Positions 27,854 to 38,859 of a stretch of DNA of 64,000 nt are shown here, piece by piece (positions within the stretch are counted from its first letter, which is position 1; each line of letters begins with the position of its first letter). Made by a program: the position numbers and the translations under genes. Source of the stretch: Mesorhizobium denitrificans (GTDB taxonomy: Bacteria; Pseudomonadota; Alphaproteobacteria; Rhizobiales; Rhizobiaceae). A model generated the notes under the pieces. The model made no database searches and was not told the DNA's origin. It was given only the letters and a program-made list of their open reading frames with translations. The DNA lies in the NCBI RefSeq assembly GCF_003403035.1, contig NZ_QURN01000009.1:1-64000 (forward strand). Direction: 5' to 3'.

Positions 27854-29422
27854 ATGAGCGAGTTCTTCGAAAACGATTCTCCGTCCAATGCGAGCGAGTA
27901 CACCGTCTCGGAAATTTCCGGCGCGCTGAAGCGTGTGGTGGAAGATGCTTTCGGCAATGTGCGCGTGCGCGGCGAAATCTCCGGCTATCGTGGGCCGCAT
28001 TCTTCCGGTCACGCCTATTTCGCGCTGAAAGACGACCGCTCGCGCATCGAAGCGGTCATCTGGCGCGGTACGATGGGCCGGCTGAAATTTCGTCCCGAAG
28101 AAGGCATGGAGGTCATCGCCTCTGGCAAGCTGACGACCTATCCCGGCTCTTCAAAATACCAGATCGTCATCGAAAATCTCGAACCGGCAGGCGCGGGCGC
28201 GCTGATGGCGCTGCTGGAAGAGCGCAAGCGCAGGCTTCAGGCGGAAGGTCTGTTCGACAGCGCGCGCAAGCGTCCCCTGCCCTTCATGCCGCGCGTCATC
28301 GGCGTGATCACCTCGCCGACCGGCGCAGTTATCCGCGACATCCTTCACCGCATCAGCGACCGCTATCCGCTGCATGTCATACTCTGGCCTGTCCGCGTTC
28401 AGGGCGAAACGGCGGGCGCGGAAGTCACCGCCGCAGTGGAAGGCTTCAACGCCATCGACAGCGACGGTTCCATTCCTCGGCCCGATGTGCTGATTGTTGC
28501 GCGCGGCGGCGGCAGCCTCGAAGACCTTTGGGGCTTCAACGACGAAGCGCTTGCCCGCGCGGTTGCGCACTCCGCCATTCCCGTTATTTCCGCGGTTGGC
28601 CACGAAACGGACTGGACGCTGATCGACTACGCCGCAGACGTCCGCGCGCCCACGCCGACCGGCGCGGCGGAAATGGCCGTACCCGTCAAAGCGGAGCTTG
28701 AAGCCGCAATCGCAAATTTCGGCGCTCGGCATAGCGGCGGCCTGTCGCGCCTCATCGACCGCAAGCGCACAGCGCTTCGCGCCGCCGCGCGCGTGCTGCC
28801 CTCGCCCGATCAGCTATTCGCCAAATCCCGCCGCGATCTCGACGAAGTCTCAAGCCGATTGGCGCGTGCGCTGGATGTCAGCACACAGGCCAAGCGCGCG
28901 CGCTACGAATCGCTGCGCCTGACGCCCGCAACGCTGTTGCGCCGTTTTGGCGAAGCGCGCCGCACCGTCGGCGCCTGCGAAAGCCGGATCGAATCAGCCC
29001 TGCGCGCGACCCTTCGCACCCAGCGCGCGCATCTGGAGCGTGCAGGCCGCCGCGTCACTGTCGAGCCGGTTGCCCGCCGTGCGCTTGCCCTGCGCGAACG
29101 CCTCTCGCTCTTTGCCCGCCGCAAGGATCAGGCATTCCTGATGCGATTCGAGCGGCTGCATCGCCAGCTTGGCCAGTGCGAGCGCCTGCTCGGCACCTTG
29201 TCGCATCAGGCCGTGCTGACACGTGGCTTTGCGCTGGTGTTGGATTCTGAAGGCAGCATCATCAAGCAGGCACGCGATATCTCCGCTGGCCAGCGACTCG
29301 CCCTGCAGTTTGCGGATGGCAAGGCCGATGCGATCGCCACGAGCGGCGAAGACAAGCCAATTGCCCCGAAGCCGCGCGCCAAAACAGGCACGGATACGGG
29401 CAACCAAGGCAGTTTGTTCTAG
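27854..29422 (+). CDS. xseA: exodeoxyribonuclease VII large subunit
   Basis: Catalytic subunit of exonuclease VII, which degrades single-stranded DNA. The 522 aa have an N-terminal OB-fold ([18 protein letters not shown]...[21 protein letters not shown]) and a catalytic domain ([45 protein letters not shown]). A long Arg-rich coiled-coil follows, and the C-terminus has [12 protein letters not shown]. The start MSEFFEND is chosen by family; the frame runs upstream into the copy A leader. XseB is not in this window. Confidence 0.94.
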   Translation: MSEFFENDSPSNASEYTVSEISGALKRVVEDAFGNVRVRGEISGYRGPHSSGHAYFALKDDRSRIEAVIWRGTMGRLKFRPEEGMEVIASGKLTTYPGSSKYQIVIENLEPAGAGALMALLEERKRRLQAEGLFDSARKRPLPFMPRVIGVITSPTGAVIRDILHRISDRYPLHVILWPVRVQGETAGAEVTAAVEGFNAIDSDGSIPRPDVLIVARGGGSLEDLWGFNDEALARAVAHSAIPVISAVGHETDWTLIDYAADVRAPTPTGAAEMAVPVKAELEAAIANFGARHSGGLSRLIDRKRTALRAAARVLPSPDQLFAKSRRDLDEVSSRLARALDVSTQAKRARYESLRLTPATLLRRFGEARRTVGACESRIESALRATLRTQRAHLERAGRRVTVEPVARRALALRERLSLFARRKDQAFLMRFERLHRQLGQCERLLGTLSHQAVLTRGFALVLDSEGSIIKQARDISAGQRLALQFADGKADAIATSGEDKPIAPKPRAKTGTDTGNQGSLF

Positions 29423-29435
29423 AAAAATCGGGGGA

Positions 29436-29512
29436 TGGTACAGTTGGGTGGGTTCGAACCACCGACCTCTGGTGCCACAAACCAGCGCTCTAACCAGCTG
29501 AGCTACAACTGC
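29436..29512 (-). tRNA. tRNA-His(GTG)
   Basis: A 77-nt cloverleaf including an encoded CCA. The anticodon loop TTGTGGC between CTGGT and ACCAG gives anticodon GTG. The acceptor stem is GCAGTTG/CAACTGT with a G-U first pair and discriminator A73; there is no extra G-1 and no C73. Most bacteria have G-1:C73 in tRNA-His; alphaproteobacteria are the known exception. Confidence 0.96.
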
Positions 29513-29602
29513 ATACCGTAGTCGGACGACGCGTCACTTACGGATTATCGGCACATATTGCAAGGCTGTTTCGGCCTCAATGTGCAGCATAATACAAAAT
29601 GA

Positions 29603-29636
29603 AAAAGGCCCGGGGGAGGATGTCCGGGCCTTTTCC
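29603..29636 (-). terminator. bidirectional terminator after the phasin gene
   Basis: An 11-bp perfect stem AAAAGGCCCGG/CCGGGCCTTTT with a 10-nt loop, T-rich on both strands. It lies between the convergently read phasin gene (minus) and the xseA region. Confidence 0.88.
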
Positions 29637-29714
29637 GTTTCTGACCGACTTTTGGCCGGTCGGCGCCGGCGGGCATAGGGAGGAGGAAATGCCCGACGGT
29701 GTTCGATTTACGCT

Positions 29715-30167
29715 TTACGCAACCTTGAGGTCTTTCACAGCCTTCTCAAAGGCGCCCTTCAGCGGCTTGGAAACTTCTTCAGCGGCCTTCTGAGCCGAAG
29801 CCTGGAAGTCCTTGGTCTGCTCGACAGCCGACTCAAAGCCCTTGCGAACGAAAGCGGTCTGGAGTTCCAGAACTTCCGAAAGCGACTTTGCTGCAACCAG
29901 AGCTTCAAGATGATTGAAGCCAGCGTCCGTGTTGGCGCGCAGCGTTGCAATCGTCTTCATCGAGAATTCCGAACCAGCCGACTTAACAGCGTCGAAGGTC
30001 GTTTCGAGAACCTTCTGTGCTTCATCAGCGCCGGTCTTCATCTTTGCATAGGCTTCCTTGGACTGCTCTACGCCCTTCTCAGCGAAGGTACGGAGCTGTT
30101 CGGTCGCCTTGGAGGCGTCGAAGGTCGGGAATTCAACGGTATCAATGCGTTCTGCTGTCTTGGCCAT
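29715..30167 (-). CDS. phasin family protein
   Basis: 150-aa amphipathic helical protein of the phasin_2 type: Glu/Ala/Lys-rich, with no signal peptide and no membrane span. Phasins coat polyhydroxybutyrate granules. The ATG at 30167 is chosen because AAAGGA lies 6 nt upstream; an ATG two codons earlier sits on top of that site. It stands alone with its own promoter, operator-like site and terminator. Confidence 0.9.
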   Translation of the reverse strand: MAKTAERIDTVEFPTFDASKATEQLRTFAEKGVEQSKEAYAKMKTGADEAQKVLETTFDAVKSAGSEFSMKTIATLRANTDAGFNHLEALVAAKSLSEVLELQTAFVRKGFESAVEQTKDFQASAQKAAEEVSKPLKGAFEKAVKDLKVA

Positions 30168-30184
30168 TTCCATTCCTTTAAAAC

Positions 30185-30201
30185 GGCCCGTTAAGCGGGC
30201 C
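30185..30201 (-). promoter_or_regulatory. hairpin in the phasin 5' leader
   Basis: GGCCCG/CGGGCC, a 6-bp stem with a 5-nt loop, placed immediately upstream of the phasin ribosome site. It may stabilise or occlude the leader. Confidence 0.4.
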
Positions 30202-30222
30202 TCTCTTGGTTGTTATGGAACC

Positions 30223-30251
30223 TATATAGCTCAGCTTATTGTGCATTGCAA
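30223..30251 (-). promoter_or_regulatory. phasin promoter with overlapping TGC-N3-GCA operator
   Basis: On the minus strand TTGCAA (30246-30251) and TATATA (30223-30228) are separated by exactly 17 nt. TGCATTGCA (30242-30250) overlaps the -35 box and matches the TGC-N3-4-GCA core reported for the PHB-responsive repressor PhaR. A second inverted repeat GCAACA/TGTTGC follows directly. This arrangement predicts repression of the phasin when PHB is absent. Confidence 0.6.
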
Positions 30252-30412
30252 CAAAAATGTTGCGGTGCGGTATAAACGCCGATCTGCGACATTAACCACA
30301 GCGCAAGTTTGGTCGGCCCAAATGGCTTTCACTAATGGACGAGCGGCGAAGCAACTTTTATTAATAATCCGTTAATTGAATTGCGGCCGGGACAGCCGTT
30401 AATGAGTGGGGA

Positions 30413-33400
30413 ATGACAGTAAAACCGTATTCGTTCGTCGATATCGCGGTGCTTGATGGCGTGCGGGAACGCTTCGCACGTGCGGATTCACTTGTTCTGC
30501 TGTCGGCTGCGCTGGACAAGGTGCTGTGGGCCAATGGCAGCGGCGCGGCCCTGCTCGGCTACACCGATGTTGAAGATGCGCTTGGCGAGCCATCGGGCCT
30601 TAGCGCGATTGCCCGCCGGCAGATTGAATCGCTTAGCGGCTTTCCTGAAATCGGCAGGAACCGAAACGTCGCCGTGCGTCTCGCCGCCGGCAGTTCCTCC
30701 ACGCTCGCCGCGCTGTCCGCCAGCGCGCTGCGCCTACCGGATGGCGAAAAGGCCATCTTGCTCGCGGCCCCGCTTCCGGCTTCAGGCTCGCGCAGCCCTT
30801 CCGAAATTGCGACGCTGGCGTTGCGCGGCCTTGTTCGCGATGGCGAAGGCGCAGCCATCGTATCCGCCGATGGCGGAATTTTGGCATCCACGCCCACGCT
30901 CACGGAACTCCAGATTCCCGCAACCGAACTGGCTGATCTTGTTAAAGAGGTTCGGCATGAGGCTGACAGGCTCGTCAAGCGCGCAGTTATTACACCGTCA
31001 GGACGCTACCCCTGCGCCTTCGCGCGGCTGACTGATGATCCCGCAATCCACCTTATCATTGCGCTGGCCGAGAGCATCCCGGCTCCGGTCGAGCAGCCCG
31101 CCATCATCAGCGCTCCGCCGTCGCCCGTCGCGCCCACGCCGGAACCACATCGCGCCCCCTCGCCTGCGCAGGATCACTCCGCCGCCGCCGTCCGCTTTGT
31201 CTGGCGCACCGATGCGGAAGGCCGCTTCAGCGCCATTTCCGACGAGTTCATTTCCGCTGTGGGCGGCCCGGCTGCAGACATTATGGGTCGGCATTTCGTC
31301 ACCGTCGCCACAGTGTTCGGCATGGACCCGGATCGCGAAATCGCCGGCCTGCTGGAACGTCGCGACACATGGTCTGGCCGCACCGTTCTGTGGCCGCTGG
31401 CTGGCACTGCAATGCGCGCGCCGGTCGATCTTGCCGCGCTGCCTGTCTATGACCGCGCGCGCAATTTCGAGGGGTTTCGCGGCTTCGGCATTTTGCGGCT
31501 GGATGAAGCGCAGGCCGACCCGGAAAAGCTCGGCCTCACCCTCACGCCCGGTTCGATCGAAGCATTTGAGCATCGCGACCCTGAAACCGAGGAAACGCCG
31601 AGCGCAGAAGCCGACGATCCCTTCATGGGCGAGGTTCCTGCGCTGGAAACCAGCGGGCAGCCTGATCGGACGCCACCAACCGCAACCATTCGTGGCGCGC
31701 TGAGCGCTGTCGAACGCATTGCCTTTCGCGAAATCGGCGAACGCCTGCGGCGCGATCAACGCCCTGAGCAGAGTGAGCCGGCACCTGCAATCGATGTGGA
31801 CCCGCCCGCTATCGAGTCGGTCGAACCTGCGCCGGCGCCGGCCAAGCCTCCGGTGGTCGCGCAGATCACCAACATCACGCTAAAACCTGCTGATCCTCAA
31901 CCCGAAGCCGCAATGCCGGAACCGCCTGTCGTGGTGTCCGAGCCGCCGGCGCCCAAGCCTGAACCTCAACCGGACACCTCCATTCTGGAAAAATTGCCTG
32001 TGCCGATCCTGATCCATTCAGGAGACGTTCTGCACTATGCAAATCCGGAGTTCTTGTCGCTCACCGATTATGAGGAGCTTGGCGAGCTTATTCAGGCTGG
32101 CGGGCTGGATGTCCTGTTTCCGGAATCCTTCGAGCAGCCACAAACTGAGACCGGCCACAAAATCAAAATGCGCGCCCGCGATGGCAGCGAGTTTCCCGTC
32201 GAAGCGCTGATGCGCTTTGTGCCATGGGCCGGAAAGCGCGCGCTCATGCTGGTTGTTCGCAAGGTTGGCGATGCCGTCGACACTGCCGCAATCGATGAGA
32301 TGCGCACGCGTCTCGATGAAATGCGCACCATCGTCGATACGGCGACCGACGGCGTGATCCTCATCAACAAGGATGGCGCGATCCGTTCCATCAGCCATCC
32401 GGCAGAAGCTCTGTTTGGCTTCGACGGCGACGATGTGCGCGGTCGTCCGCTCGTGTCGCTGTTCGCGCTCGAAAGCCAGCAGGCTGTTGCGGATTATCTC
32501 GCCAGCCTGTCGCAAAATGGCGTCGCCAGCGTCCTGAATGACGGCCGCGAGGTGATTGGCCGTGAGGCCGAGGGCCGTCCTATCCCCATGTTCATGACCA
32601 TCGGTCGCCTGCCCGGAGATACCGGTTATTGCGCGGTCGTGCGCGACATCACCCAGTGGAAGCGCGCCGAGGAAGAACTCACCAAGGCAAAGGCCGACGC
32701 CGAGCACGCCTCCTCGCAAAAGAGCGAATTTCTGGCGCGCGTCAGCCATGAAATCCGCACTCCGCTCAACGCCATTATCGGCTTTTCCGAGCTGATGCTG
32801 GACGAGCGTTTCGGCACCATCTCCAACGACCGTTATCGCGACTATCTGCGCGACATCAATCGTTCCGGCACGCACGTGCTCGACCTCGTCAACGACCTGC
32901 TCGATATCTCCAAGATCGAGGCTGGCCAGCAGGAAATGACTTACGAAGCCGTCGCGCTCAATGACGTTTTGTCGGAAGCCGTCGCCATCATGCAGCCGCA
33001 GGCCAACCGCGAGCGCGTCATCATCCGCTCCAGCTTCCTGCCCAAGCTGCCTGACATTGTTGCCGACATGCGCAGCGTCAAGCAGATCGCGCTCAACATA
33101 CTCTCAAACGCCGTGCGCTACACGCAGGCTGGCGGACAGGTCGTCGTCTCCACCGCCTATGAGAAAAACGGCGATGTCGTCATGCGCGTGCGTGACACCG
33201 GTGTCGGCATGACCCAGGCCGAAATCGAGCAGGCCATGAAACCATTCCGCCAGATCAATGCGCTCCAGCGTTCGCGCGGAGATGGCACCGGTCTTGGCCT
33301 GCCTCTGACCAAGGCGATGGCCGAGGCAAACCGTGCGCGTTTCTCCATTCAATCCGCGCCCGGCGAAGGCACGCTCGTTGAGATCACCTTCTCATCGACC

Positions 33401-33418
33401 CGTGTTCTGGCTCAATGA
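30413..33418 (+). CDS. large soluble PAS sensor histidine kinase, PdhS-like
   Basis: 1001 aa without obvious membrane spans. A PAS-like region is near residues 255-345 (RFVWRTDAEGRFSAISDEF). Pro/Glu-rich linkers occupy about 225-255 and 395-525. Two further PAS-like regions follow (about 525-620 and 640-755). The HisKA box has phospho-acceptor His779 in RVSHEIRTPLNAIIGF, then HATPase motifs ILSNAVRY, RDTGVGM and GDGTGLGLPL. The kinase core closely resembles the DivJ/PleC/PdhS group that controls DivK/CtrA in alphaproteobacteria, and the cytosolic layout and size fit Brucella PdhS. No response regulator is adjacent. Confidence 0.8.
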   Translation: MTVKPYSFVDIAVLDGVRERFARADSLVLLSAALDKVLWANGSGAALLGYTDVEDALGEPSGLSAIARRQIESLSGFPEIGRNRNVAVRLAAGSSSTLAALSASALRLPDGEKAILLAAPLPASGSRSPSEIATLALRGLVRDGEGAAIVSADGGILASTPTLTELQIPATELADLVKEVRHEADRLVKRAVITPSGRYPCAFARLTDDPAIHLIIALAESIPAPVEQPAIISAPPSPVAPTPEPHRAPSPAQDHSAAAVRFVWRTDAEGRFSAISDEFISAVGGPAADIMGRHFVTVATVFGMDPDREIAGLLERRDTWSGRTVLWPLAGTAMRAPVDLAALPVYDRARNFEGFRGFGILRLDEAQADPEKLGLTLTPGSIEAFEHRDPETEETPSAEADDPFMGEVPALETSGQPDRTPPTATIRGALSAVERIAFREIGERLRRDQRPEQSEPAPAIDVDPPAIESVEPAPAPAKPPVVAQITNITLKPADPQPEAAMPEPPVVVSEPPAPKPEPQPDTSILEKLPVPILIHSGDVLHYANPEFLSLTDYEELGELIQAGGLDVLFPESFEQPQTETGHKIKMRARDGSEFPVEALMRFVPWAGKRALMLVVRKVGDAVDTAAIDEMRTRLDEMRTIVDTATDGVILINKDGAIRSISHPAEALFGFDGDDVRGRPLVSLFALESQQAVADYLASLSQNGVASVLNDGREVIGREAEGRPIPMFMTIGRLPGDTGYCAVVRDITQWKRAEEELTKAKADAEHASSQKSEFLARVSHEIRTPLNAIIGFSELMLDERFGTISNDRYRDYLRDINRSGTHVLDLVNDLLDISKIEAGQQEMTYEAVALNDVLSEAVAIMQPQANRERVIIRSSFLPKLPDIVADMRSVKQIALNILSNAVRYTQAGGQVVVSTAYEKNGDVVMRVRDTGVGMTQAEIEQAMKPFRQINALQRSRGDGTGLGLPLTKAMAEANRARFSIQSAPGEGTLVEITFSSTRVLAQ

Positions 33419-33499
33419 CTTGATCCTTTTTATCACATTTTAGTGAACGCCTTCGTCGCTGCCACCGCAACTCTTTGAATCATGTGAATTTTCCTCCAC

Positions 33500-33516
33500 T
33501 TTAGAAAAATTCCAAA
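33500..33516. promoter_or_regulatory. Irr-type iron control element upstream of the Fe-binding protein gene
   Basis: TTTAGAAAAATTCCAAA is a near-perfect dyad (TTTAGAA-N3-TTCtAAA with one mismatch). It resembles the Irr box (ICE) of Rhizobiales as I remember it. It lies about 100 bp before an Fe3+ uptake operon, the expected place. The rest of 33419-33614 shows no gene. Confidence 0.6.
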
Positions 33517-33614
33517 CTATTGAATTTGCTTGGCTTTCTGTTGACCCCGACTTCCAAAAAGGAAAAGAGGGGGCCAACCGCTTTTGCGCGGCTTTCAGGA
33601 AAGAGGGAGCGACG

Positions 33615-34655
33615 ATGAAAATGAACTCGCTACGAGCCATCTTGCTCGGAACGCTTGCGGCAGGTTTGTCCGCAGGCGGCGCACTCGCCGATGGTGTGGT
33701 CAATATCTACACCTACCGCCAGCCAGCGCTCATTCAGCCAGTGCTCGATGCGTTTACAAAGGAAACGGGCATCAACACCGAGGTATTGTTCCTCGACAAG
33801 GGGCTGGAAGAACGCATTCTCGCCGAAGGCCAGAATTCACCGGCAGACGTCATCATGACTGTCGATATTGCCCGCCTCACCAGTGCGAAGGCCAAGGGCA
33901 TCACGCAGCCGCTGAACGACGAAACGGTCAACAAGAACATCTCCGCAGAATATCGCGACCCGGACGGCCATTGGTTCGGTCTCACCAAGCGTGCCCGCGT
34001 CATCTATGCATCCAAGGACCGCGTGAAGGACACCTCCATCACCTATGCCGACCTTGCCGACCCGAAGTGGAAGGGCAAGATTTGCATGCGTTCTGGCCAG
34101 CATGATTACAATCTCGGCCTGTTCGGTTCGGCAATCGCCCATTGGGGACCGGAAAAGACCGAGGAATGGATGAAGGGCCTCAAGGACAATCTGGCGCACA
34201 AGCCGGATGGCGGCGACCGTCCGCAGGCCAAGTCCATCGCTGCGGGTGAGTGCGACATCGCCATCGGCAACACCTATTATGTCGGCCTCATGCGCACCAA
34301 CGAGAAAGAGCCGGAAGAGAAGGAATGGGGCAACGCCATCAACGTTCTGTTCCCGACTTTCGAGAACGGCCTGACCCACGTCAACATTTCCGGCGCGGCG
34401 CTCGCGAAAGACGCTCCGCATAAGGAAGACGCGATCAAGCTTATCCAGTTCCTGTCCAGCGACGAAGCCCAGCGCATCTATGCTGAAAAGAACTTCGAAT
34501 ATCCTGTCGAGAACGGGCTGGAGCCTTCCGAAATGGTGAAGTCCTTCGGTGAACTCAAGGCAGACACCCTGCCGCTGGCCGACATTGCGAGCCACCGCAA
34601 GGAAGCCTCAGAGATGGTCGACCGCGTCGGCCTCGATGATGGCCCAAGCACCTAA
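33615..34655 (+). CDS. Fe3+ ABC transporter periplasmic binding protein (FutA/FbpA type)
   Basis: 346 aa with a signal peptide (about residues 1-26, ending GGALADG). The mature start VVNIYTYRQPALIQPVLDAF is the ferric-binding protein signature, and GNTYYVGLM supplies the paired tyrosines that bind iron in this family. GAGGGAG lies upstream of the ATG. The fused permease gene follows after 69 bp. No ATPase gene is adjacent in this window. Confidence 0.92.
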   Translation: MKMNSLRAILLGTLAAGLSAGGALADGVVNIYTYRQPALIQPVLDAFTKETGINTEVLFLDKGLEERILAEGQNSPADVIMTVDIARLTSAKAKGITQPLNDETVNKNISAEYRDPDGHWFGLTKRARVIYASKDRVKDTSITYADLADPKWKGKICMRSGQHDYNLGLFGSAIAHWGPEKTEEWMKGLKDNLAHKPDGGDRPQAKSIAAGECDIAIGNTYYVGLMRTNEKEPEEKEWGNAINVLFPTFENGLTHVNISGAALAKDAPHKEDAIKLIQFLSSDEAQRIYAEKNFEYPVENGLEPSEMVKSFGELKADTLPLADIASHRKEASEMVDRVGLDDGPST

Positions 34656-34724
34656 GCGAATTTTCGGAACATCAACGCAGAGCCGGGGCGTGACAGCGCC
34701 TCGGCTTTTCGGCATTTAAGCCCC

Positions 34725-36383
34725 ATGTCCTCCACCGCAGTCGTCGGCACTCGCCATCCCTGGCTACAAACTGCCTCCGCAGTTACCGCGCTTCTTGTTG
34801 CGTTGCCTGTGCTGGCGCTCGGTATCATTGCGTTCACTGGTTCCGGCGATGACTGGCCGCATATTCTACGCAACGTCCTGCCCGGTTCGGCGGCCACAAC
34901 CCTTTGGCTTCTCGCGCTTGTTTCCGCAGCCACCGCGATCATCGGCGTATTCAGTGCCTATGTCATTGCGAGCTGTGAGTTTCCATTCCGCCGCACCCTG
35001 TCATGGGCCATCGTCCTGCCGCTGGCCGTGCCGCCCTATCTCGCTGCCTATGCGCTTGGCGAGTTCTTCCACTATACCGGCCCGGTGCAATCGCTTATCC
35101 GCGAGATCTTCGGCTTTCAGACGACCCGCGATTATTGGTTCCCCAATATCCGCTCGACCGAAGGTGCAGCACTGGTCATGACAAGCGTGCTCTACCCTTA
35201 CGTCTATTTGACCGCGCGCGTGGTTTTCCTCATGCAAGGGCGAAGCGTTGCCGATGCCGCCCGCACATTGGGTGCAGGGCGCGCGCGCACTTTCTTCAAG
35301 GTGCTGCTGCCGCTCGCTCGCCCCGCCATCGTCGCGGGCGTCGCCCTTGTCCTGATGGAAACGCTCAATGATATCGGCGCATCCGAATATCTCGGCGTGC
35401 GCACGCTCACCTTCTCTGTTTATTCCACATGGCTCAATCGCGGCAGCCTCGCGGGCGGCGCGCAGATCGCGCTTGTGCTTCTGGCCATCGTCGCCGCATT
35501 GCTGATTGCCGAAAGCTGGGCGCGCCGCAAGCAGCGTTACGCAGCTCAGCGTTCTTCACAGCTCAAAGCGCGGCCCCCGCGTCAGCGGCTGCATGGCCTC
35601 GCCGCTGTCGGCGTGCCAACACTGCTGCTGCTTCCCATGCTTATCGGCTTCGGCATTCCGCTCTATGTGTTCGCTCGTTACGCCGTCCGTCGCATCGACC
35701 AGCTTTTCGCGCGCGAACTCACCAGCGCCTTTCTGAACAGCGTGCTGACCGCCACGCTCACCGCCCTGTTCGCCGTTGTGATCGCCGGGTTGCTCATCTA
35801 CGCAAGCCGCTACACGCGCTCACGTGCCGTTCCCGTCGAAGCCCGCATCGCCTCGATGGGCTATGCGCTTCCCGGCGGCATTCTCGCGCTCGGCCTCTTG
35901 TTCGTGCTCGGTAGGCTCGACAACACCATCGACACATTGGCGCGCTCTTTGTTCGGCCTGTCCACCGGGCTCATTTTTACCGGCTCTGCCGCTGCCGTCA
36001 TCATCGCCTGCACGATCCGGTTCATTGCGCTTGCAGAAGGTGCGGTGCGCAGCGGCCACGACAAGCTTCCACCAAACATTGAAGCCGCCGCCCGCAGCCT
36101 CGGGCGCACCGCTGGTCAAAGCGCGCGCACAATTCTCCTGCCGCTGCTGACGCCTGCGATCCTCACCGCCGCCGTTCTCGTGTTTGTGGATACGATCAAG
36201 GAGTTGTCGGCCACGATCCTGCTGCGGCCCTTCGGCTTCAACACGCTCGCCACCTATGTCTACGAACAGGCTTCACGCGGCGCGCCGGAAGACGGCGCAT
36301 TTGCAGCGCTGCTGATCGTTGTGACCGCGCTTGTCCCTGTCGCCATTCTTTCGCGAATGCTCGCCGACGACCGCAGCACCTGA
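34725..36383 (+). CDS. Fe3+ ABC transporter permease, fused two-domain (FbpB type)
   Basis: 552-aa inner-membrane protein with about twelve spans in two binding-protein-dependent permease halves. EAA-like loops occur near DAARTLGAGRARTFFKVLLP (first half) and AARSLGRTAGQSARTILLP (second half). It pairs with the upstream FutA-like protein for ferric iron uptake. The cognate ATPase must be encoded elsewhere. Confidence 0.92.
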   Translation: MSSTAVVGTRHPWLQTASAVTALLVALPVLALGIIAFTGSGDDWPHILRNVLPGSAATTLWLLALVSAATAIIGVFSAYVIASCEFPFRRTLSWAIVLPLAVPPYLAAYALGEFFHYTGPVQSLIREIFGFQTTRDYWFPNIRSTEGAALVMTSVLYPYVYLTARVVFLMQGRSVADAARTLGAGRARTFFKVLLPLARPAIVAGVALVLMETLNDIGASEYLGVRTLTFSVYSTWLNRGSLAGGAQIALVLLAIVAALLIAESWARRKQRYAAQRSSQLKARPPRQRLHGLAAVGVPTLLLLPMLIGFGIPLYVFARYAVRRIDQLFARELTSAFLNSVLTATLTALFAVVIAGLLIYASRYTRSRAVPVEARIASMGYALPGGILALGLLFVLGRLDNTIDTLARSLFGLSTGLIFTGSAAAVIIACTIRFIALAEGAVRSGHDKLPPNIEAAARSLGRTAGQSARTILLPLLTPAILTAAVLVFVDTIKELSATILLRPFGFNTLATYVYEQASRGAPEDGAFAALLIVVTALVPVAILSRMLADDRST

Positions 36384-36454
36384 TACGTTCACCCCTCGTC
36401 CGGGCGTAAACCTAACGAAAAACTAGGGCATTGAAGCACGGCTAATTCGCCAAA

Positions 36455-36482
36455 AGAAAAAGGCGCCGCGTGGCGCCTTGAA
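36455..36482 (-). terminator. terminator of the acetoacetyl-CoA synthetase gene
   Basis: An 8-bp stem AAGGCGCC/GGCGCCTT with a 4-nt loop, followed on the minus strand by TTTCTTTTG. The remaining 190 bp to the stop codon (36483-36672) shows no gene. Confidence 0.7.
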
Positions 36483-36672
36483 GGGAATTGGGCTGCTGTT
36501 CCAATGGTGGGGAAAAAGGTCCGCCGCGGAAACTTTTCCTCAAAACTCGCGAGAACTATCGCTACCCCGGCTTAACAAGTCCTTACCCGCATTGGTTGCT
36601 ATTTACCGTTGTGTTCCACCAATCGGAAACGCGGTAAATTTCTGATTTACCCTTCGCTAACCATACCGCGCC

Positions 36673-38640
<1,968 letters not shown>

Positions 38641-38859
38641 CGGCGCATGAAGCATAAGCTGCGCCTTCGTCGCAAGATGCTTCATTGCGCTTCACTGTTC
38701 GTCGCGCAACAAGCTCGCAGAGCAATATGAGACGGCGCTGCCGCAATTCCGGCCCACACCATTCACAACTCTGCCATCGATTTGCCCTTGCCAGCACCTA
38801 CAGCGCTCCTTACGTGGAATGTATGGATGCGCCGAAGAGGTGGGCGATGACGGTTGCGA

